From: Oceanicoccus sp.
Lineage (GTDB): Bacteria; Pseudomonadota; Gammaproteobacteria; Pseudomonadales; Dasaniaceae
Direction: 5' to 3'
NCBI RefSeq assembly: GCF_029238675.1
Contig: NZ_JAQWFR010000002.1
Coordinates: 186,001-250,000, forward strand
Length of the DNA: 64,000 bases
Position 1 is the first letter of the stretch; each line of letters begins with the position of its first letter. Below are positions 17,812-26,742 of this stretch, piece by piece. The notes under the pieces were generated by a model. That model had not been told where the DNA came from, ran no database searches, and saw only the letters and a list, made by a program, of their open reading frames with translations. The position numbers and the translations under genes were made by a program.

Positions 17812-18828
17812 ATGACTCAGCGCCACCAAATAGCAGTATTAGGCGGAGGTAGTTTTGGTACTGCCATCGCAAATATTATGGCGGATAATAACCATGAGGT
17901 TTGCCTGTGGCTTCGCAACCAGCAACGTGCGGATGAAATAAACCGCGACCATATAAATAGCGCCTATCTTCCCGATTACCCCTTAAATCCGGCACTAAGA
18001 GCCAGCACTGATTTAGTCGAATCCGTGACTGGTTGCGATATAGTCTTTATGGCTGTTCCCAGCTCTTCTTCTCGCGAAGTGGCGGCGGAGGTCTCGCAAC
18101 ATATCAACAATAATGTCATTGTGGTTAGTACTACCAAGGGAATTGAGCACGACGGCTTTAAGTTAATGAGTGAAGTGCTCGCTGAAGAAATGCCACAGGC
18201 ACGTATTGGTGTTTTAAGTGGGCCTAATCTCGCCAAGGAAATTGCCGCCAAACAAATTACCGCTACCGTTGTTGCCAGCAAAGACGAAGACCTTAATGAA
18301 ATTGTGCAGGCTTTGTTGCACTGCGGTAATTTCCGGGTTTATGCCAGCTCCGATGTGCTAGGGGTTGAGTTAGGCGGGGCCTTAAAAAATGTCTATGCGA
18401 TTATAGCGGGTATGGCTGCCGCCCTGGGTATCGGCCAAAATACCATTAGTATGTTAATGACTCGGAGTCTGGCAGAAATGAGTCGTTTCGCCGTGCAAAA
18501 AGGCGCAGACCCGATGACTTTTTTAGGTTTGTCGGGAGTAGGTGACTTAATTGCGACCTGTTCCTCACCCTTAAGCCGTAACTATCGTGTTGGCTATGAA
18601 TTAGGTCATGGTAAAAATCTGGATGAAATCGTTACCGAGTTGGGGCAGGTGGCAGAAGGAGTAAATACCTTAAAACTACTTAAACAACAGGCTGAAGAGC
18701 TGGGCATTTATATGCCTTTGGTTAACGGTCTTTACGATATTATCTATACCCCTAAAAGCATTAACGATGTTGTGGGTACTTTGATGTTTGCGGAACAAAG
18801 CCGTGATGTTGAGTTTGCGGTTAAATAG
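17812..18828 (+). CDS. gpsA: Glycerol-3-phosphate dehydrogenase [NAD(P)+]
   Basis: This enzyme reduces dihydroxyacetone phosphate to sn-glycerol 3-phosphate for phospholipid synthesis. From the ATG at 17812 it has 338 residues. The Rossmann motif GGGSFGTAIAN (about 11-21), GPNLAKEIA and the substrate-binding lysine region GVELGGALKNVYAI are present. The frame is open back to 17731, but that extension is translated repeat. TATAAT at 17791 is a possible -10 element. It is followed closely by sixA and a hydrolase in an apparent operon. Confidence 0.95.
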   Translation: MTQRHQIAVLGGGSFGTAIANIMADNNHEVCLWLRNQQRADEINRDHINSAYLPDYPLNPALRASTDLVESVTGCDIVFMAVPSSSSREVAAEVSQHINNNVIVVSTTKGIEHDGFKLMSEVLAEEMPQARIGVLSGPNLAKEIAAKQITATVVASKDEDLNEIVQALLHCGNFRVYASSDVLGVELGGALKNVYAIIAGMAAALGIGQNTISMLMTRSLAEMSRFAVQKGADPMTFLGLSGVGDLIATCSSPLSRNYRVGYELGHGKNLDEIVTELGQVAEGVNTLKLLKQQAEELGIYMPLVNGLYDIIYTPKSINDVVGTLMFAEQSRDVEFAVK

Positions 18829-18834
18829 GCCGCT

Positions 18835-19314
18835 ATGAAGATTGTAATTCTACGCCATGGTGAAGCAGAGATTTATGCAGATAGTGATGCGCAGAGAAAC
18901 CTTAGCGATTATGGTCATGAGCAAGCGAAGTCAGCGGGTTTATGCCTTAAGAACCTTGCTATAGAGTTCGAGCAGGTATGGGTGAGCCCTTATTTACGCG
19001 CACAACAAACCGCCGATGGGGTGCTCTCTGAACTGGGCGATATACCCCGGGAAACACTGGATGGCCTAACCCCGGAAAGCTCGCCAAGCCAGTTAGCGGA
19101 GGCATTGGCAACTTATCGTGGTGGCGATTTATTACTGGTTAGCCACCAACCCCTGGTAAGCGCCTTAGTTGGTTTGTTAGCCAATGCCGATCACCGTGCT
19201 GGCCCTCCTATGTCACCGGCAAGCATGGCAATGCTGAGTGCAGATACTTTATTAGCCGGCTGCTGTCAGCTGCGTTGGTTGCGCCATGCGCCAACCTTTG
19301 AGGCGACAGTCTAA
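18835..19314 (+). CDS. sixA: Phosphohistidine phosphatase SixA-like
   Basis: This histidine-phosphatase superfamily protein has 159 residues. The catalytic RHGEAE motif is at 7-12 (H8), a second arginine lies in VSPYLRAQQTAD, and the C-terminal catalytic histidine is in LLVSHQPLV. SixA removes phosphate from phosphohistidine in phosphorelay or phosphotransfer proteins; the substrate here is unknown. It begins 6 bases after gpsA and overlaps the next gene by one base, indicating an operon. Confidence 0.88.
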   Translation: MKIVILRHGEAEIYADSDAQRNLSDYGHEQAKSAGLCLKNLAIEFEQVWVSPYLRAQQTADGVLSELGDIPRETLDGLTPESSPSQLAEALATYRGGDLLLVSHQPLVSALVGLLANADHRAGPPMSPASMAMLSADTLLAGCCQLRWLRHAPTFEATV

Positions 19315-20153
19315 TGCAGGAACGCACATTTTTTGTTAACGGCTATCAGTTGGCGGCTAAAGAATGGAATCAAGACGCTCCCATAAAAGTGATTGCCTGT
19401 CATGGCTGGTTGGATAACGCCGCCAGTTTTGATGTGTTGGCACCGCTGCTTGGCCACTGCCATATTATTGCTCTCGATATGCCCGGTCATGGTTTAAGCG
19501 ACCATAAATCTCCGCAAGCCAGTTACAATATCTGGGACGACTTATTAGACCTGTTAGCGGTAGCTGATGAAATGGCTTGGCAATCGTTTAATCTCCTGGG
19601 TCACTCCCGTGGTGCTATCATCAGCTTGATATTATCCGCTTCAATGCCAGAGCGTATTAATGCCTTAGTTATGCTGGATGCGGTATTGCCCATGCCAGTC
19701 GATATTTCTGAGACGCCAAAACAACTGAATAGGTTTTTAGTGGAGCGGCGTAGAGCTTTGCACAAAAGACTGCCCAGATATTCCTCGGTTGATGAGGCAG
19801 TAGAGGCTCGTTGCAAGGCTGCTTCGATGAATGAGGACAGTGCCCGCCCGATTGTTGAGCGTGGTTTATATACTAAGGGCGATAGCTATCATTGGACAAG
19901 CGATGTCCGTCTAACAACAGCTTCTGCCTTTAAGTTATCGGCGGAGCATAATAAGGCGATTATAGAGTCGATAACCATGCCGAGTCTTTTATTATTAGCA
20001 GAAGGTGGTATGGGGGAGAGAAAGGAGTTTCTTAATTTCGCAGAAAACCATTCGACACTAAATTGCCAAATGCTGCCGGGCAGTCATCATTTTCATATGG
20101 AAGAACAGGCAGGGGACATTGCAAAAATTGTAGAGAGGTTTTTTAGAAAATAA
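19314..20153 (+). CDS. Alpha/beta-fold hydrolase
   Basis: The 279-residue serine hydrolase has an oxyanion segment HGWLDNAASF (about 30-39), the nucleophile elbow GHSRGA near residue 97 and a C-terminal histidine in SHHFHMEE. It is cytoplasmic, with no signal peptide. The substrate cannot be deduced; similar proteins are annotated as esterases or serine-hydrolase-like. Its ATG overlaps the stop of sixA. Its stop codon is the left edge of a perfect 17-bp hairpin of repeat family 1. Confidence 0.85.
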   Translation: MQERTFFVNGYQLAAKEWNQDAPIKVIACHGWLDNAASFDVLAPLLGHCHIIALDMPGHGLSDHKSPQASYNIWDDLLDLLAVADEMAWQSFNLLGHSRGAIISLILSASMPERINALVMLDAVLPMPVDISETPKQLNRFLVERRRALHKRLPRYSSVDEAVEARCKAASMNEDSARPIVERGLYTKGDSYHWTSDVRLTTASAFKLSAEHNKAIIESITMPSLLLLAEGGMGERKEFLNFAENHSTLNCQMLPGSHHFHMEEQAGDIAKIVERFFRK

Positions 20154-20221
20154 CTATCGTCATTCCCGCCTTCGCGGGAATGACGATAGTTAGAGTGTTT
20201 TAGTCGGGGGCGGGAATGACA
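20153..20221. repeat. Palindromic repeat family 1, copy C
   Basis: A perfect 17-bp stem runs 20153-20169 and 20174-20190 with loop CTTC (ACTATCGTCATTCCCGC and its inverse). It is followed by a partial GGGCGGGAATGAC at 20205-20219. It sits between convergent hydrolase and folE genes and could act as a bidirectional transcription barrier, though it lacks a T-run. Confidence 0.8.
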
Positions 20222-20224
20222 GAG

Positions 20225-20872
20225 TTATCTGGGATTAACCAAAGATAAAAATTCCGCACGGGTTTTATCATTATCCCTAAACGATCCCATCAAAGACGAT
20301 GTTCTCATCACGGAGTTTTGTTTTTCAACACCACGCATCATCATGCACATATGCTTGGCTTCAATAATTACACCCACCCCGGCAGCACCGGTCACGTCCA
20401 TAATAGCCTGGCCAATTTGAGTGGTCAGGCTTTCCTGTATTTGTAAGCGACGGGCAAACATATCCACAATACGCGCGATTTTAGATAGTCCCACAACTTT
20501 ACCGTTAGGAATGTAAGCTACATGGCACTTGCCAATAAATGGCAACATATGATGCTCACACATGGAATAAAGCTCAATATCAGAAACCAATACCATTTCA
20601 CTGGCATCTGACTCAAACAGCGCACCGTTAACAATCCCTTCAACGGTTTGGTCATAGCCTTTGGTCAAAAACTGCATGGCTTTCGCTGCACGTTTAGGGG
20701 TATCCAACAAACCGTCCCGGCTTAGATCTTCTCCTACACCATCAATAATCTGCGCAAAGGCAGTTTTCATAGTTTCAAGAGTGTCTTCAGGGTTGGTGGT
20801 TGTCGCTTTTTTAATAGGTTGGCCCACAATGGCTCCAGGCGGTTGTTTATAGGACGCTATAGTTGCTTGCAT
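20225..20872 (-). CDS. folE: GTP cyclohydrolase I
   Basis: This enzyme converts GTP to 7,8-dihydroneopterin triphosphate, the first step of folate and pterin synthesis. From the ATG at 20872 it has 215 residues. GAGGTGA lies 8 bases upstream and is part of the alternative GTG start at 20884, so the ATG is preferred. Zinc ligands are visible in MCEHHMLPF and [31 protein letters not shown] and the C-terminal [12 protein letters not shown] are family signatures. It is divergent from prmB. Confidence 0.95.
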   Translation of the reverse strand: MQATIASYKQPPGAIVGQPIKKATTTNPEDTLETMKTAFAQIIDGVGEDLSRDGLLDTPKRAAKAMQFLTKGYDQTVEGIVNGALFESDASEMVLVSDIELYSMCEHHMLPFIGKCHVAYIPNGKVVGLSKIARIVDMFARRLQIQESLTTQIGQAIMDVTGAAGVGVIIEAKHMCMMMRGVEKQNSVMRTSSLMGSFRDNDKTRAEFLSLVNPR

Positions 20873-21027
20873 GTTATCAATCACCTCGTTTAAAAGAAAG
20901 TGTACGGCGGTGATTTAATTTTTGCTGATAACAGGTAACATGTTTGTTTTCAGAAGGTTAGTGTTAATAACCTTATTGCTTACAGGGAGATGCTCTATCT
21001 CCAGAGATTATGATCTACAGGTTTGTT

Positions 21028-21966
21028 ATGGAATCCGGGGAATCAGTCGCACAACAATTAACGACCATCAGGGATTATATTCGCTGGGCGGTAACACGTT
21101 TTAATAAGGCGGATATCTACTTTGGCCATGGTACTGATAACGCTATGGATGAGGCCTTGCGCCTGGTGTTATTTGCTGTCGGTATCCCTTTAGGCAGCCA
21201 GGCTGATTTTCTCGATGCAAAACTGACTGGGCAAGAACGTTTAGCGGTATTAGCGCTAATTGACCAGCGTGTTGAGCAACGTATGCCATTGCCTTATTTG
21301 CTTGGCGAAGCCTGGTTTGCGGGTCTGTCCTTTAAGGTTGATAGTAGAGTGCTTATCCCGCGTTCACCGGTTGCGGAGCTTATTCAACAGGGTTTTGAAC
21401 CCTGGTTACCTTATCAGGCGGTCGGCCGTATATTAGATCTATGCACTGGTGGTGGTTGTATTGGTATTGCCTGTGCTCATTATTTTGCAGAGGCCAGCGT
21501 CGATTTAGCTGATCTCTCGGAAGGAGCGTTAGAGGTTGCCAATGAGAATATTACTAGCTACGAATTAAACCATAGGGTCAAGACAGTTCAGTCCGACCTG
21601 TTTAACGGTTTGGCAGGGCAGCAATATCAGCTGATTGTCAGCAATCCTCCCTATGTCGATAGTGAAGACCTGGCCGCGATGCCAGCAGAGTATCAGCATG
21701 AGCCTGCAATGGCGCTGGGTTCCGGCGATGATGGCTTGGATATTACTCGCCGTATCCTCAAGCAAGCTGCTAATTACTTAACGGATAAAGGTCTTCTTGT
21801 GGTGGAGGTGGGCAATAGCGGTATCGCCCTTGAGCAAGCCTACCCCGATGTGCCTTTTACCTGGATAGAGTTTGAACAGGGTGGCCATGGTGTCTTTATA
21901 TTCTCAAAAGCAGAGTTGTTAGAGTACTTCAGAACAGACGTCATTCCCGCGAAGGCGGGAAACTAG
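21028..21966 (+). CDS. prmB: 50S ribosomal protein L3 glutamine methyltransferase
   Basis: This SAM-dependent enzyme N5-methylates a glutamine of ribosomal protein L3. From the ATG at 21028 it has 312 residues. An upstream ATG at 21010 is possible but less like homologues. The SAM motif ILDLCTGGGCIGIACA and the catalytic SNPPYVD are present, and the RVLIPRSPVAELI segment is typical of PrmB. The C-terminal residues TDVIPAKAGN and the stop codon are encoded by repeat family 1 copy D. This tail is therefore a recent addition and probably dispensable. aroC follows, a common neighbour. Confidence 0.94.
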   Translation: MESGESVAQQLTTIRDYIRWAVTRFNKADIYFGHGTDNAMDEALRLVLFAVGIPLGSQADFLDAKLTGQERLAVLALIDQRVEQRMPLPYLLGEAWFAGLSFKVDSRVLIPRSPVAELIQQGFEPWLPYQAVGRILDLCTGGGCIGIACAHYFAEASVDLADLSEGALEVANENITSYELNHRVKTVQSDLFNGLAGQQYQLIVSNPPYVDSEDLAAMPAEYQHEPAMALGSGDDGLDITRRILKQAANYLTDKGLLVVEVGNSGIALEQAYPDVPFTWIEFEQGGHGVFIFSKAELLEYFRTDVIPAKAGN

Positions 21967-21991
21967 ATTCCCGCCTTCGCGGGAATGACGT
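21938..21991. repeat. Palindromic repeat family 1, copy D (contains the prmB stop)
   Basis: Perfect 24-bp arms (21938-21961 and 21968-21991) flank the six-base loop ACTAGA, whose TAG is the prmB stop codon. It begins ACGTCATTCCCGCG and ends with the inverse. Confidence 0.92.
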
Positions 21992-22036
21992 ATAATCACC
22001 GGCTATTAACACAGATAATCATTATTGGGACCCTCC

Positions 22037-23134
22037 ATGTCAGGAAATACCATCGGCAAGCTTTTCACAGTCACCAGCTTTGGCGAAAGCCACGGTAAAG
22101 CCCTGGGCGCTATCGTTGATGGCTGCCCTCCGGGGTTGGCTATCTCTGAGGAAGACTTACAAGTTGATCTGGATCGGCGTAAGCCCGGGACCTCAAGATA
22201 TACTACCCAGCGTCGTGAAGGGGATGAAGTTAAAATTCTATCGGGTGTGTTTGAAGGTAAAACGACGGGTACCTCAATCGGTTTGTTGATTGAAAATACC
22301 GACCAGCGTTCCAAAGACTACTCCAAAATTAAAGACCGTTTTCGACCCATGCATGCGGACTACACCTATGCCCAAAAATACGGTGATCGCGATTATCGCG
22401 GCGGCGGTCGCTCTTCGGCCCGTGAAACGGCTATGCGCGTTGCTGCCGGTGCTATTGCCAAGAAATATTTAAAACAACAGGGCATAGAAGTGCGGGGCTA
22501 CTTATCTCAACTTGGCCCAATCAAAGCTGAAAACTTTGATTGGAGTGTGGTAGAAACCAATCCATTCTTCTGCCCCGATGCCGACAAAATCCCGGAAATG
22601 GAAACCTATATGAATGCACTGCGTAAAAGTGGTGATTCGGTAGGGGCCAAAATTACGGTAGTCGCAACCGGTATGCCACCGGGTTTAGGTGAGCCAGTGT
22701 TTGATCGCCTGGATGCGGATATTGCTCATGCCTTAATGGGAATTAATGCTGTTAAAGGCGTAGAGGTCGGTGCAGGTTTTGACTGTGTTGATGCACTGGG
22801 AAGTGAACATCGTGATGCGCTAACCCCCCAGGGCTTTAGCTCTAATAATGCGGGCGGTGTACTAGGTGGCATTTCCAGCGGCCAGGATATTGTGGCGCAT
22901 ATGGCGCTTAAGCCAACCTCCAGTGTGTTGATCCCGGGAGAAACCATTGATGTTGAGGGTAACTCAACGGAAGTGATTACCACGGGGCGTCACGATCCTT
23001 GTGTCGGAATTCGTGCAACACCGATTGCTGAAGCTATGTTGGCCATTACCTTAATGGACCACCTATTACGCAACCGTGGCCAAAATGCCGATGTACAGTG
23101 TTCTACCCCGGTCATTCCAGCTAGCGCACCTTAG
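22037..23134 (+). CDS. aroC: Chorismate synthase
   Basis: This FMN-dependent enzyme makes chorismate from EPSP, the last step of the shikimate pathway. From the ATG at 22037 it has 365 residues and begins [20 protein letters not shown], the family signature. A TTG-initiated extension to 22025 is unlikely. [30 protein letters not shown] and the C-terminal [17 protein letters not shown] are conserved. It follows prmB and is followed by an MFS gene, as in pseudomonads. Chorismate also feeds pabB at 40 kb. Confidence 0.97.
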   Translation: MSGNTIGKLFTVTSFGESHGKALGAIVDGCPPGLAISEEDLQVDLDRRKPGTSRYTTQRREGDEVKILSGVFEGKTTGTSIGLLIENTDQRSKDYSKIKDRFRPMHADYTYAQKYGDRDYRGGGRSSARETAMRVAAGAIAKKYLKQQGIEVRGYLSQLGPIKAENFDWSVVETNPFFCPDADKIPEMETYMNALRKSGDSVGAKITVVATGMPPGLGEPVFDRLDADIAHALMGINAVKGVEVGAGFDCVDALGSEHRDALTPQGFSSNNAGGVLGGISSGQDIVAHMALKPTSSVLIPGETIDVEGNSTEVITTGRHDPCVGIRATPIAEAMLAITLMDHLLRNRGQNADVQCSTPVIPASAP

Positions 23135-23148
23135 CGTCATCGTTAGTG

Positions 23149-24297
23149 ATGTTTAGCAGTAGCGCGTCAGTCCCTTACTGGCGCCTTTCCAGTTTCTACT
23201 TTTTCTACTTTGCCTTAGTCGGTGCATGGATGCCGTTCTGGCCCTTGTATTTACAGGACAGCGGTTTTAATCCCGCGGATATTGGTTACCTTGCCGGTAT
23301 TTTGATGGCCACAAAAATTGTGGCACCGAATATCTGGAGTTGGTTGGCCGATAAAACCGGGCAGCGAATGACTATTATTCGCTCGGGCTGCCTGATCGCC
23401 TTAGTGATTTTCTTAGGTTTATTCTGGAATCTGGATAGCTTCTGGTGGATGGCTATCATTGTTGCGGGCTATAGTTTTTTCTGGAATGCTGTGCTGGCGC
23501 AGTTTGAAGTGGTGACCCTGTCTCATTTAGGCGCTCGTTATCAGCGTTATGGCCAAATAAGAGTTTGGGGCTCGATAGGTTTTATTATTGCTGTGACCCT
23601 GCTTGGCTATAGTTTTGATGTTATTTCTATCGTCTGGTTACCCTGGGTAGTTGTGTTTTTATTGCTGGGTATTTGGTTGAGTAGCTTAACGGTTAATGAA
23701 AAACATGATTGGCAAACTCATCAGCGTGAACGTCGCTCTTTAAAGGGTGTTATCAAACAACCTGCTGTTATCGCCTTTTTTGTTGCCTGCTTTTTATTAC
23801 AAGTTTCCCATGGCCCTTATTACACATTCTTTAGTGTTTACCTTGAAGATTATGGTTATAGCCGAACAGTTACCGGTTTACTGTGGTCCTTAGGTGTTGT
23901 CGCTGAGGTTTTCGTTTTTATTGTTATGTATAAATTGCTGCAGCGATTTAGTTTGCGGCAGATTATGTTTACCAGTTTAATTTTTTCCGTTATTCGCTGG
24001 TTGTTATTGGGTTTCTATGTAGACGACTGGTTAATTGTGGTTATCGCCCAAATTCTGCATGCGGCTTCATTTGGCAGTTATCATGCCTTTGCCGTTGAAA
24101 TGGTAAGACGCTTTTTTAACGGCGGTCTTGAAGGGCAGGGTATGGCGATGTACAGCAGCCTTAGTTTTGGTGCCGGAGGTGCTGTAGGGGCGGTGTTAAG
24201 CGGTTGGGTGTGGGAGATAAATCCAACCATTACCTTTGTAGCTGCAGCTCTGGCCTGCGTGCTGGCAACAATTATTTCATACTGGGTAACCGAGTAG
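23149..24297 (+). CDS. MFS transporter, PPP (HcaT-like) family
   Basis: The 382-residue inner-membrane protein has about 12 helices. WRLSSFYFFYFALVGAWMPFWPLYLQ near the N-terminus, GQIRVWGSIGF in the middle, and the later HAASFGSYHAFAVEMVRRFF resemble the 3-phenylpropionate-permease-like MFS group. The substrate is unknown. The ATG at 23149 directly follows a GTG in the same frame. Its TAG stop overlaps the first bases of repeat family 2 copy 2. It lies 15 bases after aroC and is probably cotranscribed. Confidence 0.85.
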   Translation: MFSSSASVPYWRLSSFYFFYFALVGAWMPFWPLYLQDSGFNPADIGYLAGILMATKIVAPNIWSWLADKTGQRMTIIRSGCLIALVIFLGLFWNLDSFWWMAIIVAGYSFFWNAVLAQFEVVTLSHLGARYQRYGQIRVWGSIGFIIAVTLLGYSFDVISIVWLPWVVVFLLLGIWLSSLTVNEKHDWQTHQRERRSLKGVIKQPAVIAFFVACFLLQVSHGPYYTFFSVYLEDYGYSRTVTGLLWSLGVVAEVFVFIVMYKLLQRFSLRQIMFTSLIFSVIRWLLLGFYVDDWLIVVIAQILHAASFGSYHAFAVEMVRRFFNGGLEGQGMAMYSSLSFGAGGAVGAVLSGWVWEINPTITFVAAALACVLATIISYWVTE

Positions 24298-24359
24298 GGT
24301 GGATTATAATCCACCTTTCCATCTATCATGCCCAAAGGTGGATTATAATCCCCCCCTAC
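24294..24359. repeat. Inverted repeat family 2, copy 2 (overlaps a stop codon)
   Basis: GTAGGGTGGATTATAATCCA is paired with GGTGGATTATAATCCCCCCC and CTAC at the far end. The TAG at 24295-24297 is the stop codon of the MFS gene. It lies just ahead of moaC. Confidence 0.85.
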
Positions 24360-24383
24360 GCGTTATAAGCTTAAGGAGCAGGA

Positions 24384-24878
24384 ATGTCCCAATTAACCCA
24401 TATCAATCAATCCGGCCAGGCCGAGATGGTGGATGTTACGGAAAAATCGGTAACCCAGCGTGAAGCCACCGCTGAATCCACTATTACCATGCTGCCGGAA
24501 ACTTTACGGTTGATTGTTGATGGCGGCCATAAAAAGGGTGATGTCTTTGCCGTGGCCAGATTGGCAGGCGTGCAAGCGGCTAAAAAATGCTCCGACCTTA
24601 TCCCGCTATGCCATCCATTGATGCTGACGTCTATAAAGCTGGACTTAGAAGCCGATGAAGCCAAAAGCCGAGTCATTATCCGCGCCACGTGCAAACTGGC
24701 CGGCCAGACTGGTGTAGAAATGGAAGCGTTAACCGCCGCTTCAGTTGCTGCCCTGACCATTTACGATATGTGTAAGGCCGTGGACAAAGGTATGACTATT
24801 GGCGATATTCGCTTGCTGGAAAAAACCGGCGGTAAGTCTGGCCACTGGCAGGCGCAATCTGTGAGTGAGGCAGAATAA
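24384..24878 (+). CDS. moaC: Cyclic pyranopterin monophosphate synthase
   Basis: This enzyme acts with MoaA to form cyclic pyranopterin monophosphate in molybdenum cofactor synthesis. It has 164 residues, the usual length. [14 protein letters not shown], the [13 protein letters not shown] active-site segment, [26 protein letters not shown] and [15 protein letters not shown] are diagnostic. AAGGAG precedes the start. It is the first gene of moaCDE; moaA and moaB are not in the window. Confidence 0.97.
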   Translation: MSQLTHINQSGQAEMVDVTEKSVTQREATAESTITMLPETLRLIVDGGHKKGDVFAVARLAGVQAAKKCSDLIPLCHPLMLTSIKLDLEADEAKSRVIIRATCKLAGQTGVEMEALTAASVAALTIYDMCKAVDKGMTIGDIRLLEKTGGKSGHWQAQSVSEAE

Positions 24879-24882
24879 AGCG

Positions 24883-25137
24883 ATGGTTACCGTATTATTC
24901 TTTGCCCGAATTCGAGAGCAGCTAGGCATTGATCGCCTGTCTCTTATTTTACCTCAAGAACCAATGACCGTAAGCCGGCTTAAGCAGCACATAGTGGATA
25001 TCCATAACCCCGATTGGTCAGATATTCTAATGGCTGACAATGTGATAAAAGCCGTTAACCAGGAAGTGGTTGATGATAACCACAGCCTAAAAGAGGGGGA
25101 TGAGATTGCTTTTTTCCCTCCGGTTACCGGTGGTTGA
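24883..25137 (+). CDS. moaD: Molybdopterin synthase small subunit
   Basis: This ubiquitin-like sulfur carrier has 84 residues from the ATG at 24883. It has the beta-grasp beginning MVTVLFFARIREQLG and ends in FPPVTGG, the double glycine that is thiocarboxylated. A GTG 18 bases upstream lies inside moaC and is unlikely as a start. It begins 4 bases after moaC and ends one base before moaE. Confidence 0.94.
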   Translation: MVTVLFFARIREQLGIDRLSLILPQEPMTVSRLKQHIVDIHNPDWSDILMADNVIKAVNQEVVDDNHSLKEGDEIAFFPPVTGG

Positions 25138-25138
25138 G

Positions 25139-25609
25139 ATGACCGCAAATTTCTCAGTCAGTGTCCAGCAGCAAGACTTTGATGTCAGCGCTGAATTGAC
25201 ATTGCTACGAGAGCAAAGCTCGCAAGTGGGGGCTATAGCCAATTTTGTTGGTGTGGTGCGGGATATTAACGATCAACAAAACGTCGCCACATTAGAGCTG
25301 GAACACTATCCGGGTATGACCGAGAAGAGCATCAGCGATATTATGGCCCAGGCTGCTGAACGCTGGCAGCTACTGGGTGGAAGAGTTATTCACCGTATCG
25401 GCAAGCTATCCCCCGGGGACCAGATTGTACTGGTCGCGGTAAGCAGTCTACATCGTGGTGAAGCTTTTGCCGCCTGTGAGTTTATTATGGACTATCTCAA
25501 AACTCGCGCCCCGTTCTGGAAAAAAGAGCTAACCCCGGATGGGGAGCGTTGGGTGGATGCCCGCGATTCAGATCACTCAGCGGCGGAGCGGTGGAATTAT
25601 TCTTTTTAA
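25139..25609 (+). CDS. moaE: Molybdopterin synthase large subunit
   Basis: This subunit converts cyclic pyranopterin monophosphate to molybdopterin using sulfur carried by MoaD. It has 156 residues from the ATG at 25139. GAIANFVGVVRD, LELEHYPGMTEK, HRIGKLSPGDQIVLVAVSS and the catalytic lysine region YLKTRAPFWKKE with its C-terminal WVDARDSD are typical. It is the last gene of moaCDE. Confidence 0.96.
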   Translation: MTANFSVSVQQQDFDVSAELTLLREQSSQVGAIANFVGVVRDINDQQNVATLELEHYPGMTEKSISDIMAQAAERWQLLGGRVIHRIGKLSPGDQIVLVAVSSLHRGEAFAACEFIMDYLKTRAPFWKKELTPDGERWVDARDSDHSAAERWNYSF

Positions 25610-25621
25610 GCGGTTCAAGTG

Positions 25622-25627
25622 TATAAT
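25622..25627 (+). promoter_or_regulatory. Candidate -10 element before the flavin reductase gene
   Basis: A consensus TATAAT, followed by GC-rich GCGCCGC, lies in the short gap after moaE and 59 bases before the next start codon. No good -35 is visible at the expected distance. Confidence 0.35.
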
Positions 25628-25685
25628 GCGCCGCTTGTACCTTTCTATAATGAGTCACAACGTTTATAACAAACAAGGTCGTTTT

Positions 25686-26180
25686 ATGAGTCTTGGTAGT
25701 GTTAGCAGTTTTGATAGCCTCGAATTTCGCAATGCCCTGGGAACATTTGCCACAGGGGTTTGTGTGGTTACAGCCAACCCTGAAGGGTATGAGCCTTTTG
25801 GCATGACGGTAAATTCTTTTGCCTCTGTCTCTTTAGATCCTGCACTGGTGCTTTGGAGTTTGCAGAATAATTCCGAGTGCTTTTCTGTTTTCGAAAAGGC
25901 CGACAAGTTTGCTGTAAATATTTTGGCATCCGACCAGATAGATCTATCCAATCTATATGCCCAAAAAAATAATCATGTACTGGCGCCTAAGCACTTCCGT
26001 ATTGGCAAGTCCGGTTTGCCAGTTGTGCGTGGTGTTGTGACTAGCTTTGAATGTAATGTCTGGGCCCGCTACCCGGGTGGCGATCACGTTATTTTGGTGG
26101 GTGAAGTCACCGAGATGGAAAATAACAGCAATAAAGAGCCTCTGTTATTTAATGCCGGCCAATACCGCGAACTGCGCTAA
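25686..26180 (+). CDS. Flavin reductase-like domain protein
   Basis: The 164-residue protein belongs to the FMN-binding split-barrel flavin reductase family: FRNALGTFATGVCVVTA, then GMTVNSFASVSLDPALVLWSL (flavin contact) and GDHVILVGEV near the C-terminus. Such proteins supply reduced flavin to partner monooxygenases or use NAD(P)H directly. No partner oxygenase is adjacent. The start at 25686 is preceded by AAGG; an in-frame ATG at 25650 is an alternative. Confidence 0.85.
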   Translation: MSLGSVSSFDSLEFRNALGTFATGVCVVTANPEGYEPFGMTVNSFASVSLDPALVLWSLQNNSECFSVFEKADKFAVNILASDQIDLSNLYAQKNNHVLAPKHFRIGKSGLPVVRGVVTSFECNVWARYPGGDHVILVGEVTEMENNSNKEPLLFNAGQYRELR

Positions 26181-26188
26181 GGGCTACA

Positions 26189-26731
26189 ATGAAATATTGC
26201 AGTGAATGTGGGCAGGCCGTCAGCAAAAAAATTCCCGAAGGGGATGACCGGCTGCGTTATATCTGTACTAGCTGCGATACCATTCATTATCAAAATCCCC
26301 GTGTTATTGTTGGCACATTGCCTGTCTATGGCGAGCAGGTTTTGCTCTGCAAACGAGCCATAGAACCCCGCAAAGGTTTCTGGACCTTACCGGCGGGTTT
26401 TATGGAAAATGGCGAAACCACATTGGAGGGTGCAGCGAGAGAAAGCTGGGAAGAAGCCCGTGCCACACTCACTCATGAAAACCTCTACCGCTTATTCGAT
26501 CTACCCTATATTAATCAGGTCTATATGTTTTATTTGGCTGATTTGGTGGACGGGAGCTTCTCCGCAGGCCCCGAAAGCCTGGATGTAAAACTCTATGATG
26601 AAGCGGATATCCCATGGGATGAAATTGCCTTCGCTGTTGTTGCAGATACTTTGAGAGAGTATTTTGAGGATAGAAAGAAGGGTGTTTTCCCTATCAGAAT
26701 TTCCAGTACCGAACCTGTTCGGCATAAATAG
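26189..26731 (+). CDS. Nudix hydrolase with N-terminal zinc ribbon
   Basis: The 180-residue protein begins with a zinc ribbon (CSECG at 4-8, CTSCD at 26-30) and then has a Nudix domain. The Nudix box GFMENGETTLEGAARESWEEARA fits GX5EX7REXXEEXGX, except that Ala replaces the final conserved Gly. This domain order resembles NADH pyrophosphatase-like and YfcD/NudC-type proteins, but the substrate is not certain. It starts 9 bases after the flavin reductase gene and precedes rmuC by 11 bases. Confidence 0.88.
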   Translation: MKYCSECGQAVSKKIPEGDDRLRYICTSCDTIHYQNPRVIVGTLPVYGEQVLLCKRAIEPRKGFWTLPAGFMENGETTLEGAARESWEEARATLTHENLYRLFDLPYINQVYMFYLADLVDGSFSAGPESLDVKLYDEADIPWDEIAFAVVADTLREYFEDRKKGVFPIRISSTEPVRHK

Positions 26732-26742
26732 AGGAACTGTTA

